Of a stretch of 64,000 bases of DNA, positions 35,679 through 45,400 are shown one piece after another (positions within the stretch are counted from its first letter, which is position 1; every line of letters begins with the position of its first letter). The stretch is from contig NZ_CABPSJ010000002.1 in assembly GCF_902459745.1 (NCBI RefSeq), forward strand, positions 186,001-250,000. The letters run 5' to 3'. The translations under genes were made by a program, and so were the position numbers. The notes beneath the pieces are model-generated. The model did no database searches and was not told the origin of the DNA. It saw nothing but the letters and a program-made list of their open reading frames with translations. The stretch is from Pandoraea communis (lineage in GTDB: Bacteria; Pseudomonadota; Gammaproteobacteria; Burkholderiales; Burkholderiaceae).

Positions 35679-36209
35679 GTGCTGTTACGTCCGGATGAAA
35701 TCCACATTGAGTCAGAACGGCTTTCGATTCTGCCATTCTCGATTGATGATGCTGACGACTCATTTCGCTGCATTACCCCTTCGCTTACCCGCTTCATATC
35801 ATGGGAGCCACCGGCGAACAGAGAGACATTTGATCGCATCTGGCAAGGTTGGTTGTTAACGATCGCCGACGGGACGGACTTCACATTCGCAATCCGTCAA
35901 AAGGCTACCGGGAATTTCCTTGGGTTAGCCGGACTCCATGGTGTTACGAGTACCAGCGCGGAATTAGGAATCTGGATTCGAGAAGACTTCCACGCACAAG
36001 GCTTTGGCCGTGAAGCTGTTGCCCTTGTTGCGATGTGGGCAAGCTTGGCCCTTGGCAGCGAGAGCTTCACGTACCCGGTAGCTGAAGAAAACAACTCGAG
36101 CCGCCGTATCGCCGAATCTCTCGGTGGTGTCATCATAGAACGACGCGAGACACCGAAATTTATGTCCGTCATTTATCGAATACCTAAGCAATCGACACGC
36201 GGCGAGTAG
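35679..36209 (+). CDS. GNAT-family N-acetyltransferase (RimJ/RimL type)
   Basis: A 176-residue acetyltransferase. It starts IHIESERLSILPFSIDDADD after a short lead, has ELGIWIREDFHAQGFGREAV as the acetyl-CoA binding region, and AEENNSSRRIAESLGG, the typical RimL-type Asn-x-x-Ser helix. The GTG start at 35679 has GGGGAAAA directly upstream. The substrate is unknown. The 258 bases before it hold no gene that I can support. Confidence 0.8.
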   Translation: MLLRPDEIHIESERLSILPFSIDDADDSFRCITPSLTRFISWEPPANRETFDRIWQGWLLTIADGTDFTFAIRQKATGNFLGLAGLHGVTSTSAELGIWIREDFHAQGFGREAVALVAMWASLALGSESFTYPVAEENNSSRRIAESLGGVIIERRETPKFMSVIYRIPKQSTRGE

Positions 36210-36310
36210 CGAAATATGTTGTGCGACGGTGGCGAGCTTCACCCCAAAGCGTTCGTTCCCCTTCCCCACAGCTGGTACGGAGGCACACATCGGGACATTG
36301 GTTCGCGCAG

Positions 36311-37102
36311 ATGGAAAATTCTAGAGACTCATATCCCGCATCGACGATCCCGGTGCTTGGCGACATGCCGATTCAACCGGAGTTTGCGCTTCTTGTCGCA
36401 GATGCATGCGAATCCATTGCGTCAGGGTTGGATGAACTGCTGGATGGTCTTTATCTCTACGGTAGCGTCGCACGTGGATGTGCTGTACCAGGCCGATCAG
36501 ATCTTGATCTGACCCTCGTGCTAACGCGTCAGCCGTCGGCACAGGAAAGCCCGCGCATCGAGACACTGCGCCAAGGTCTGGAAGCGTGTCACTTTGAGGT
36601 AGCAAAAATTGACTTCGACATCGGGACACGTGCGGACGTACTGAATCCCGCCAATTTGTACAGCTGGGGTTATTGGCTGAAACATGAGTGTCGATGCGTT
36701 CACGGGAACGATCTTGCCCAAAGATTCGATACTTTTATCCCCTCACGAGCTATTGCAGAATCCGTGAACGGCGACTACTTCCAAGTGTTGAACGAACATG
36801 CTCATCGCATCGCCGGCGCCAGTCACCCTGACACAGAAAGTCGCCTCATGAAAGAAGCCGCAAGGAAGCTGATTCGCTCGACAAATATACTCAGGACCAG
36901 CTCGGATCCATTTTGGCCTCGCACGCTGGAAGAGCACGTCAGTCATTTCTCCGCGGGGTACCCGAAGATGGCCGACCAGCTGGAGTTTTTCCTGACGCAG
37001 GCAAGAGCACCGCAGACCTCAGCAACACTTTTCAACGTCAACCTGTCGCGCGTCATTGGCTGGATGCAGTGCGAACATCAGCGCCTATCGACGGCAACTT
37101 AG
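36311..37102 (+). CDS. Nucleotidyltransferase-domain protein
   Basis: A 263-residue protein. LYLYGSVARGCAVPGRSDLD near residues 51-70 is the pol-beta type nucleotidyltransferase signature GSxARG...SDxD that binds metal and NTP. The C-terminal 150 residues are helical and resemble the substrate-side domain of aminoglycoside adenylyltransferases and related proteins. The substrate is unknown and no partner HEPN gene is visible. Start choice ATG 36311 is uncertain; ATG 36365 (MPIQPEFALL) is also possible. Confidence 0.75.
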   Translation: MENSRDSYPASTIPVLGDMPIQPEFALLVADACESIASGLDELLDGLYLYGSVARGCAVPGRSDLDLTLVLTRQPSAQESPRIETLRQGLEACHFEVAKIDFDIGTRADVLNPANLYSWGYWLKHECRCVHGNDLAQRFDTFIPSRAIAESVNGDYFQVLNEHAHRIAGASHPDTESRLMKEAARKLIRSTNILRTSSDPFWPRTLEEHVSHFSAGYPKMADQLEFFLTQARAPQTSATLFNVNLSRVIGWMQCEHQRLSTAT

Positions 37103-37211
37103 GGTCAAAAACGATCTATCGAACATCGCAGACTAGAAGGGGCTGCCTGACATTAGAATCAGGCGCTCGCTCAAGCGCCCAAACGCAATCTGTCGCTATC
37201 GCGTAGCGAAT

Positions 37212-38123
37212 CTACAGGTGGAAATCGCCCGCGGCTTCCGGCTGGTAAAGCACTTTCTCGATCCGAATGCAGCGGGTCCGGTCCGGAATCCGCCAGTCGA
37301 TGGCGTCGCCCTCCTTGTAGCCCAGAATCGCGGTGCCGACGCCGGAGAAAACGGACAGTTTCCGGGCGCTGCCGTCCGCGTCCTGCGGGTAGACCAGGTC
37401 CACTTCCACTTTCTCGTCGTCCAGATGCAGCACGGCCCTGGAGTTCATCGTGATCACATCCCGCGCCACCTGCCGAGCATCGACGACGATGGCTCGCTCG
37501 ATCTCGTGCTCCAGTTCAACCACATCAGCGCCTTGCTCCAGCGCCACCAGATTCCTGAGCCGGTTCTGGTCGATTTCAGTGATGTAGATCTCAGAAGGGT
37601 CGCCCAAAGCGCCTTCGCGCAAGCGCTGCAGATAGCGCTCTGAAGTCATCGCATATAACTTCATCGTAGGGGTTTCACTGTCGAGCAGAAAGCCACAACG
37701 CAGGAAGGCCTTCAACGAGCGCGTGTTATCTATGTGGATCTTGGCGATGACCTTCTCGGCTCGCATGTCGAAGAAGGCGAACTTCATGCCTTCACGCAAG
37801 GCGCTGCCACCGAGCTTACGGCCCCAGTTGTCGCGGTTTCCGATGACCAGGACAATCTCGCAGTCCGCCCCCGTCTTGACGAGGCGCACGAAGCCCACCG
37901 GCTTGTCATGCCGGTCGTACGCCATGAAGAACCGGCCGCCTTGATTAAACAGATGGGTGAGGATCGGCAACTGGACCCGATCCACGACTTGTTCGATGAA
38001 CCGGGAGACATGACGTGAATCGCTCAGATAGCGGATGACGCCCTCGTCTTCCAACCAATCCATCAAATTCAGCGCGTTTGCCCGAGTGATCTCCGGGCAC
38101 AGAGAAATGAAAGGCTTGCTCAT
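37212..38123 (-). CDS. Fusion of GNAT acetyltransferase and Rnk/GreA-type C-terminal domain
   Basis: A 303-residue two-domain protein. Residues 1-165 are a GNAT domain (FVRLVKTGADCEIVLVIGNR, DNWGRKLGGSALREGM). Residues 175-303 are the nucleoside diphosphate kinase regulator/GreA-like part (ITEIDQNRLRNLVA, DVVELEHEIERA, VFSGVGTAILGYKEGDAIDW). Rnk-like proteins bind RNA polymerase near the secondary channel. ATG 38123 is preferred over an upstream TTG. It is a monocistronic gene flanked by unrelated genes. Confidence 0.85.
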   Translation of the reverse strand: MSKPFISLCPEITRANALNLMDWLEDEGVIRYLSDSRHVSRFIEQVVDRVQLPILTHLFNQGGRFFMAYDRHDKPVGFVRLVKTGADCEIVLVIGNRDNWGRKLGGSALREGMKFAFFDMRAEKVIAKIHIDNTRSLKAFLRCGFLLDSETPTMKLYAMTSERYLQRLREGALGDPSEIYITEIDQNRLRNLVALEQGADVVELEHEIERAIVVDARQVARDVITMNSRAVLHLDDEKVEVDLVYPQDADGSARKLSVFSGVGTAILGYKEGDAIDWRIPDRTRCIRIEKVLYQPEAAGDFHL

Positions 38124-38293
38124 CTTCACCACACTTGATTGCAAGAATAAAAGCCTTTCATGGCTACGGCCATGACGGTTCTTTCGACAAAGCGTCCATT
38201 CTAAGACAGTCCGCGCGGGCCGAGACCTTCAACCTGACCAGATAAGGTTGCGCGAGCGTCTGGAACTCCAGCCTCTCGCGCAGGGCCACATCC

Positions 38294-38824
38294 TCAACGG
38301 CGCGGCATAACCCTCTGGCGCATTGCGCAGCGCCGCGCCTCGGGCAACCCGGCGGCCACCTCGTGCGCCAACACCTTCCTGAGCCGTTCGCTCAGATCTG
38401 GCGCGGCAATCGGCACGAAGCCCAGCCGGGTATAGAACGGCTCGTTCCAGGGCACGTCTCGAAACGTCGTCAGCGTGAGCGCCGCCAGTCCCGTGTGTGC
38501 CGCATGCTCGGACGCCGCAGCCATCAACGCGCGTCCCAGTCCGCGCGACTGCCAATCGCGATGCACGGACACTTCCCACACGTGCAATTCGTCGCCAAAG
38601 ACCTCGGCTTCGAGAAACGCTACGGGCTTGTCATCTTGATCGACGGCCACCCAAGCCACGCCCTTCATGATCAATTCGCGATGCCGAGCCACCGGCATCC
38701 CCGCACCGTCCGCCAACCAAGCCAGTTCCGGTAGCAGACGAAACAATTCGCCCGCACTCCGGTCAACTCGCGGCAGTGCTGGCGCATCGTCTGGCGTGGC
38801 GACGCGAATGCGCACCTCCGCCAT
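38294..38824 (-). CDS. GNAT-family N-acetyltransferase
   Basis: A 176-residue acetyltransferase. VWEVSVHRDWQSRGLGRALM is the acetyl-CoA binding motif A, and WNEPFYTRLGF is motif B. The start MAEVRIRVATPDDAPAL at 38824 has GAGG upstream; an in-frame ATG at 38833 is possible. It begins 14 bases after the stop of the LysR gene at 38839, so the two may share a transcript. The substrate is unknown. Confidence 0.82.
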   Translation of the reverse strand: MAEVRIRVATPDDAPALPRVDRSAGELFRLLPELAWLADGAGMPVARHRELIMKGVAWVAVDQDDKPVAFLEAEVFGDELHVWEVSVHRDWQSRGLGRALMAAASEHAAHTGLAALTLTTFRDVPWNEPFYTRLGFVPIAAPDLSERLRKVLAHEVAAGLPEARRCAMRQRVMPRR

Positions 38825-38838
38825 CGTTCCCATCCTCG

Positions 38839-39852
38839 TCAAACCACGACCTCTTGTGGCGCCATTTCGGTACCGTACGACGCCCAGCGGCCGTCGGCGT
38901 CGGTCGCGGCCACCGTCGGCTTGCACTGCCCGGCGGTCTCGTCCAGCCCTTGCAGCAGCGGGCAACGCTCAAAGAGTTCAGCGATGAAGTCTACAAATAC
39001 GCGGACTTTAGGCGACAAATGACGATTATGCGGATACACCGCCGAAATCGGCATGGGCGGCGGTTTCCATTGATGCAGCACCTCGACCAGTTGGCCGGAT
39101 TGCAGATACGGAAGCGCCATGAAGCGCGCCAGTTGCACCGTGCCGAAGCCCGCGAGCCCCAGTTGCAGATAGGCTTCGGCGTCATTGACGGCGATGGCCC
39201 CCTGCATGTTGATTTCAACTTCCTTGCCGTCCACGAGGAACTGCTCCTCGACGACGCGTCCCGTGCGGCTTGAGAAGTAATGCACCGCCGTGTGGCGTTG
39301 CAGGTCGTCGAGCGTATGCGGCATGCCCATGCGCTCCAGATACGCCGGTGACGCACACGTCAAGCTCTGGAACAAGCCCACGCGCCGCGCGACGAGGCTC
39401 GAATCCTGAAGTGTGCCAACGCGCAACACGCAATCGACCCCCTCCTGAATCAGATCGACCGGCTTATCGCCCATGCCGACCATGAGTTCGATTTCCGGAT
39501 AGCGGTCGTGAAACTCGCACAACGACGGGAGCACCACAAGCTTGGCGAGCGAGCCCGGCATGTCGACGCGCAGCTTGCCGCGCACGCGTTGGCTGCTCTC
39601 GCGGAACGACGATTCCGTCTCCTCGATATCCGCGAGGATTCGCAGGCAGCGCTCGTAATAAGCCGCGCCATCGGGCGTCAGGTTAAGCCGGCGGGTCGTA
39701 CGTTGCAGCAGCCGCGTGCCCAGATGTGCCTCAAGGTTTTGAATAATCGTGGTCACCGAGGTGCGCGGCAACCCGAGATTGTCGGCCGCGCGTGAAAAGC
39801 TGTTTGCCTCGACCACTCGCGTGAAGACCTGCATCGCTTGCAAGCGATCCAT
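38839..39852 (-). CDS. bpeT: LysR-family regulator of the efflux operon (BpeT/CeoR-like)
   Basis: A 337-residue LysR protein. It starts MDRLQAMQVFTRVVEANSFS at ATG 39852, with the winged helix AADNLGLPRTSVTTIIQNLE and a substrate-binding domain from about residue 90. The assignment rests on its position: divergent from llpE-bpeE-bpeF-oprC, exactly as bpeT and ceoR are in Burkholderia. There it activates the pump in response to drugs such as chloramphenicol or salicylate-like ligands. Confidence 0.82.
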   Translation of the reverse strand: MDRLQAMQVFTRVVEANSFSRAADNLGLPRTSVTTIIQNLEAHLGTRLLQRTTRRLNLTPDGAAYYERCLRILADIEETESSFRESSQRVRGKLRVDMPGSLAKLVVLPSLCEFHDRYPEIELMVGMGDKPVDLIQEGVDCVLRVGTLQDSSLVARRVGLFQSLTCASPAYLERMGMPHTLDDLQRHTAVHYFSSRTGRVVEEQFLVDGKEVEINMQGAIAVNDAEAYLQLGLAGFGTVQLARFMALPYLQSGQLVEVLHQWKPPPMPISAVYPHNRHLSPKVRVFVDFIAELFERCPLLQGLDETAGQCKPTVAATDADGRWASYGTEMAPQEVVV

Positions 39853-40000
39853 GATGTTTCCCCATTCAAAAGCGCTGTTGCACTGACCGATCCGGCATTG
39901 TGTGTCCCCGCCCCCATGCATATGCATATTGGTCGAAGTCATAAGCCAATGCCCATAAGGCCGCCATCGATTAGTCGAGCTGACCGAACAGTGTTGCCAA

Positions 40001-40020
40001 ATTATAGGCGTTTATCCTAA
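40001..40020. promoter_or_regulatory. Divergent promoter element and possible LysR site
   Basis: On the minus strand 40006-40001 reads TATAAT, a consensus -10 for the bpeT side. It overlaps TAGG-CGTTTAT-CCTA at 40005-40019, a small inverted repeat of LysR-site size. TTGCCA at 39994-39999 could be a -35 for the llpE side. Confidence 0.4.
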
Positions 40021-40056
40021 TGTCCGTGGCCTCTAGACTTCGCTCCATCGAATGTC

Positions 40057-41031
40057 ATGAGAGGGGTATCGCTCGCGCGAACCCAAAGTCATATGTCAGC
40101 CAACGCCAAGTCGCATTCCGGACGATCGGGGCAAACGCACCGCACCGAAGACGGACTGCGCATCGAAGAGGTGAGCATCGCCGGCCATGTGGGTCCGGTA
40201 ACGCTGCGCCTTTACCGGCCCACCGTCCCCGCCGCTGGCGCGGACCATGAGCATGCCGGCGAGCCCGGCGTGGTGGTGCCGCTCGAGGCGCATCTGCCCA
40301 CGGTGCTGTACTTCCACGGCGGCGGCTTCTGCAAAGGTTCGCTCGACGACGGCGATGTCGCCGCGCGCTATCTGGCGTTGCACGTCCCCGCACTGGTCGT
40401 CTCGGTCGGCTATTCGCTCGCCCCGGAACACCCGTTCCCCGCCGCACCGGAAGACGCCTGGTGCGCCGCACTCTGGCTGCAACGCCACGCCCGCCGCTAC
40501 GGCGCAAGCCCGCGCCGGTTGGCCGTAGTCGGTCACGATGCCGGGGGCAACATTGCTGCGGCGCTTACGATGATCTCGCGCGATCGCGGCGAAGTGGCCG
40601 TTTCCGCACAGGTGCTGCTCGCCCCGCTGCTCGACCCCAGCATGACGCGCCTGGCCGATGGCCGCACGCCCAGCGATATCGAAGCGAGCGAGTGTTCCAG
40701 ATGCTATCGCGCCTACCTGCCGCATGCCACGCAGCGCTTGCACCCGTATGCCGCACCGCTCGAATCGCGCCGTCTCGCGGGCCTGCCGCCCACGTTGATC
40801 GCGTCTGCCGAACACGACCTGCTGCACGTCGAAGCCGAAAAGTACGCTGCCGAACTCATCGCGGCCGGCGTGCCGACACAGGTCACGCGCCATCGCAGCG
40901 CTTCCCACCACGGCCTGGCCGCTCTGCCCGCCGCGTTGCGGGAAGTGGCCGCGTTCCTGACACGCCGGCTGGCACCCCCGCCGCCGGCTCTACCCAGTGA
41001 GTCCATCCGATCCCGGAGCTTTCAACAATGA
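40057..41031 (+). CDS. llpE: LlpE-like alpha/beta hydrolase with Asp at the nucleophile position
   Basis: A 324-residue protein of the hormone-sensitive-lipase class. The oxyanion motif HGGG is near residue 87, the acid appears in EHDLLH near 253 and the His in SHHGL near 284. The nucleophile elbow, normally GDSAGGN, reads GHDAGGN near 159-165, so the catalytic Ser is replaced by Asp. Gene order matches llpE upstream of bpeEF-oprC in Burkholderia. Its stop overlaps the bpeE start by ATGA. The start could also be ATG 40093; neither has a good ribosome binding site. Confidence 0.82.
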   Translation: MRGVSLARTQSHMSANAKSHSGRSGQTHRTEDGLRIEEVSIAGHVGPVTLRLYRPTVPAAGADHEHAGEPGVVVPLEAHLPTVLYFHGGGFCKGSLDDGDVAARYLALHVPALVVSVGYSLAPEHPFPAAPEDAWCAALWLQRHARRYGASPRRLAVVGHDAGGNIAAALTMISRDRGEVAVSAQVLLAPLLDPSMTRLADGRTPSDIEASECSRCYRAYLPHATQRLHPYAAPLESRRLAGLPPTLIASAEHDLLHVEAEKYAAELIAAGVPTQVTRHRSASHHGLAALPAALREVAAFLTRRLAPPPPALPSESIRSRSFQQ

Positions 41032-42377
41032 CCACCCTCGCTCGCAAACCTGTACTCATTGCCGCCGCCGCCACGCTGGCGCTCCTGGCCATCGGCACGC
41101 TCACCGTCGTGCGCGTCGACGCCAGCACGCCCGCTGCCCAAGTCATGCCGACTGCGGAAGTGGATGTGGCCAACGTGATCTCGCGCACCGTGACCGACTG
41201 GCAGAGCTATTCCGGCCGGCTCGACGCAGTGGATCGCGTCGATATCAAGCCACTCGTGTCGGGCACCATCACCGCCGTGCATTTCAAAGATGGTCAACTC
41301 GTGAAGAAGGGTGACGCCCTCTTTACGATCGACCCGCGCCCGTATGCGGCCGAAGTCGACCGTGCGGCGGCGCAACTCGCGTCGGCGCAGGCCCGTGACG
41401 TCTTCACCAGCACCGACCTCGCACGCGCGCAGCGCCTGATCGCGGATAACGCCATCGCGAAGAAGGACTTCGACCAGAAGGAAAACGCCGCGCGCGAAGC
41501 CGTAGCCAACGTGAAGGCGGCGAAGGCGGCGCTGGAGACGGCGCGCATCAATCTGGGCTACACGCAGATCGTGGCGCCGGTCGCCGGTCGGGTATCGCGT
41601 GCAGAGATTACGGTCGGCAATACCGTGTCGGCCGGTGCGCAATCGCCCGCGCTGACCACGGTAGTGTCGGTCTCGCCGATCTACGCGGCGTTCGACGTCG
41701 ACGAGCAGACCTATCTGCGTTATCTCTCGCGCGACACGGCCAAAACGAGCGGTGTGCCCGTCGATCTGGGCCTTGCCAACGAAACGGGCTACTCGCGCAA
41801 GGGCACCGTGTATTCCGTGGATAACCGCTTCGACACCACGTCGGGCACGATCCGCGTGCGTGCGCGCTTCGACAACACCGACGGCGCGCTCCTGCCGGGG
41901 TTGTACGCCCGCATTCGCGTGGGGGGCGGCGAACCCCATCCGGCACTGCTCGTGGACGAAGCCGCCATCGGCACCGACCAGAGCAAGAAGTTCGTGATGG
42001 TCGTCGACCCGCAAAACAAGGCGCAGTACCGCGAAGTTCAATTGGGCGAGCGTCATGGCGGTCTCGTAGAAATCGCCTCGGGTCTGAAGGATGGCGAGCG
42101 CATCGTCGTGAACGGTCTGCAACGCGTGCGTCCGGGCGACACGGTCTCGCCGAAGACCGTAAAAATGGCTGGCGACACCGGCGATACCCACGATGCGGGC
42201 GCCACCGCAGTCGCCGCAAGCGATACCGCCGATGCAGCGGGCAAAACCGCCAAGCCGGCCGCGAACAACGCCGACACCGCGCAGCAGACTTCGCAGACCC
42301 GCAGCAAGGATGGTGCCGCAACGCATTCGGCCGCAGCCCAGACGGGTGCGGTGACGAAGACGGCGTCGCGCTCTTAA
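41028..42377 (+). CDS. bpeE: RND efflux periplasmic adaptor (BpeE/CeoA-like)
   Basis: A 449-residue membrane fusion protein linking the RND pump to the outer-membrane channel. An N-terminal signal/anchor (VLIAAAATLALLAIGTLTVV) is followed by the lipoyl half-motifs IKPLVSGTITAVHFKDGQLV and APVAGRVSRAEITVGNTVSA, with a coiled-coil hairpin between (about 95-165). Unusual is a long Ala/Thr-rich tail after residue 380 that is probably disordered. Translationally coupled to llpE. Confidence 0.93.
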   Translation: MTTLARKPVLIAAAATLALLAIGTLTVVRVDASTPAAQVMPTAEVDVANVISRTVTDWQSYSGRLDAVDRVDIKPLVSGTITAVHFKDGQLVKKGDALFTIDPRPYAAEVDRAAAQLASAQARDVFTSTDLARAQRLIADNAIAKKDFDQKENAAREAVANVKAAKAALETARINLGYTQIVAPVAGRVSRAEITVGNTVSAGAQSPALTTVVSVSPIYAAFDVDEQTYLRYLSRDTAKTSGVPVDLGLANETGYSRKGTVYSVDNRFDTTSGTIRVRARFDNTDGALLPGLYARIRVGGGEPHPALLVDEAAIGTDQSKKFVMVVDPQNKAQYREVQLGERHGGLVEIASGLKDGERIVVNGLQRVRPGDTVSPKTVKMAGDTGDTHDAGATAVAASDTADAAGKTAKPAANNADTAQQTSQTRSKDGAATHSAAAQTGAVTKTASRS

Positions 42378-42478
42378 CGTTCTCAGTGTTCGTAACGCGC
42401 ATACCGTTCATACCGTTCGTAAGTCGCGTGCAGGCACACGTATTCATTGCACGCTGAACGACACCCCAGACTTTCGTC

Positions 42479-45400
42479 ATGAACATCTCAAAATTCTTTA
42501 TCGACCGACCCATCTTTGCGGGGGTTCTTTCGGTCATCACGCTACTGGCCGGCTTGATCGCCGTGTTCCAGTTGCCGATCTCGGAGTACCCGGAAGTGGT
42601 CCCGCCGTCGGTCGTCGTGCATGCCCAGTACCCCGGCGCCAACCCGAAGGTGATCGCCGAGACGGTGGCTTCGCCGCTCGAAGAGCAGATCAACGGCGTG
42701 GAAAACATGCTGTACATGCAGTCGCAGGCCAACAGCGACGGCAACCTCACCACGACCGTGACCTTCCGTCTGGGCACCGATCCGGACAAGGCGCAGCAAC
42801 TCGTGCAGAACCGTGTCTCGCAAGCGCTGCCGCGCCTGCCCGACGACGTGCAGCGCCTTGGCGTGACGACCATCAAGTCCTCGCCCACGCTCACGATGGT
42901 GGTGCACCTGATCTCGCCGAACGACCGTTACGACATGACCTACCTGCGCAACTACGCGCTCATCAACGTCAAGGATCGCCTCTCGCGGATCAAGGGCGTG
43001 GGTGAAGTGCAGTTGTGGGGAGCGGGCGACTACTCGATGCGCGTGTGGCTCGATCCGGCCAAGGTCGCCCAGCGCGGCCTGACCGCATCGGACGTGGTGA
43101 AAGCTATTCGCGAGCAGAACGTGCAGGTTGCCGCCGGTGTGATCGGCGCGACGCCGACCGGCCCGAATACGCCGCTGCAACTGAACGTGAATGCGCGCGG
43201 CCGATTGAACACGGAAGAAGAGTTCCGCGACATCATCCTGAAGACCTCGCCGGATGGCGCCGTCACGCATCTGAGCGACGTGGCCCGTGTGCAGCTCGAC
43301 GCCTCGTCCTACAGCCTGCGCTCGTTGCTCGACAACAAGCCGGCCGTGGGCCTTGGTATCAATCAGGCTCCGGGGGCAAATTCGCTGCAAATCTCGGACG
43401 ATGTCCGCGCGGCGATGGCCGATCTGCAAAAAGATATGCCGCCGGGTGTGGAGTACCGCATCGAGTACGACCCGACGCAATTTGTGCGCTCGTCGATCAG
43501 CGCCGTGGTGCACACACTGCTCGAGGCCATTGCGCTGGTGGTGTTGGTGGTGATCGTGTTCCTGCAAACGTGGCGTGCGTCGATCATTCCGCTGCTCGCC
43601 GTGCCGGTGTCGATCGTGGGGACGTTTGCCCTGCTGCTGGGCTTCGGCTACTCGATCAATGCGTTGTCGCTGTTCGGGATGGTGCTCGCCATCGGTATCG
43701 TGGTCGACGATGCGATCGTGGTCGTCGAAAACGTGGAACGTAACATCGCGGCCGGACTGTCGCCGAAGGAGGCGACGTATCAGGCGATGCGGGAAGTGAG
43801 CGGTCCGATTATCGCCATCGCCCTTACGCTGGTCGCCGTGTTCGTGCCGCTCGCTTTCATGTCGGGCCTGACGGGGCAGTTCTACAAGCAGTTCGCCATG
43901 ACCATCGCCATCTCGACGGTGATCTCGGCATTCAACTCGCTCACGCTCTCGCCGGCCATGGCCGCCCTGTTGCTCAAGGACCATCACGCCAAGCCGGATT
44001 GGCTCACGCGCCAGATGAACCGTTATCTGGGTGGCTTCTTCGGCGCGTTCAACCGCGTGTTCCATCGCGGCTCGGAGAAATACGGGCACGGCGTGACCCG
44101 CGTGATTGGCCGCAAGGCCGTCATGATGGCGATCTTCGCCGTGTTGCTGGGCGTGACGGTATTGCTGGGCAAGGTCGTTCCGGGTGGCTTCGTGCCGGCG
44201 CAGGACAAGGAATATCTGATCGCATTTGCGCAGTTGCCCAATGGCGCGTCGCTCGACCGCACCGAGACCGTGATCCGCGACATGTCCGCGATCGCGCTCA
44301 AGACGCCTGGCGTGAAGAGCGCCATCGCCTTCCCCGGTCTGTCGGTCAACGGCTTCACCAACTCGTCGTCGGCAGGCATCGTGTTCGTCACGCTCAAGCC
44401 GTTTAGCGAGCGAAAGGACAAGTCGCTGTCGGCCGCTGCCATCGCGGCGAAACTCAATGGCGAATACTCGAAGAACAAGGACTCGTTCATCGCGGTGTTC
44501 CCGCCCCCGCCGGTGCTGGGTCTCGGTACGCTCGGCGGCTTCAAGCTGCAGGTCGAAGACCGCGGTGCACTCGGCTACGAAGCCTTGAACGACGCCACGC
44601 AGGCGTTCATCAAGAAGGCATCGCAGACGAAGGAACTGGGCCCGACGTTCTCGTCGTACCAGATCAACGTGCCGCAACTGAACGTGGATCTCGACCGCGT
44701 GAAGGCCAAGCAATTGGGCGTGCCGATCACCGACGTGTTCGACACCATGCAGATCTACCTCGGCTCGCTGTACGTGAACGACTTCAACAAGTTCGGTCGC
44801 GTGTATCAGGTTCGTGTGCAAGCCGACGCGCCGTTCCGTGCACACGCCAATGACATCGGCCTGCTCAAAACGCGCAATGGCAATGGCGACATGGTGCCGC
44901 TCTCGTCGCTGGTGAAAGTCTCGCCGACGTACGGTCCGGAAATGGTAGTGCGTTACAACGGCTACACCGCCGCCGACATCAACGGGGGCCCGGCCCCAGG
45001 TTACTCGTCGGGTCAGGCGCAAGCCGCTGTGGAACGCATTGCCGCAGAAACGCTGCCGCGCGGCGTGAAGTTCGAATGGACCGACCTGACGTATCAACAG
45101 ATTCTCGCGGGCGATTCGGCGCTGTGGGTGTTCCCGATCTCCGTGCTGCTGGTGTTCCTGGTGCTGGCCGCGCAGTACGAAAGCCTAACGCTGCCGCTGG
45201 CCGTGATCATGATCGTGCCGATGAGCATCATGTCTGCGCTGTTCGGGGTTTGGCTCACGCGGGGCGATAACAACATCTTCACGCAGATCGGTTTGATGGT
45301 GCTGGTGGGGCTGTCGGCGAAGAACGCAATTCTGATCGTGGAATTCGCCCGGGAACTGGAAATGCAAGGCCGTACCGCAATCGCCGCCGCCATCGAGGCA

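Noticed and set aside
36311-37102. MntA/HepT-type toxin-antitoxin pair
   Set aside because: Nucleotidyltransferase is too long for MntA and no HEPN-domain gene is adjacent.
42542-45097. 851-codon minus-strand frame
   Set aside because: Antisense to the RND transporter gene, with no domain signature.
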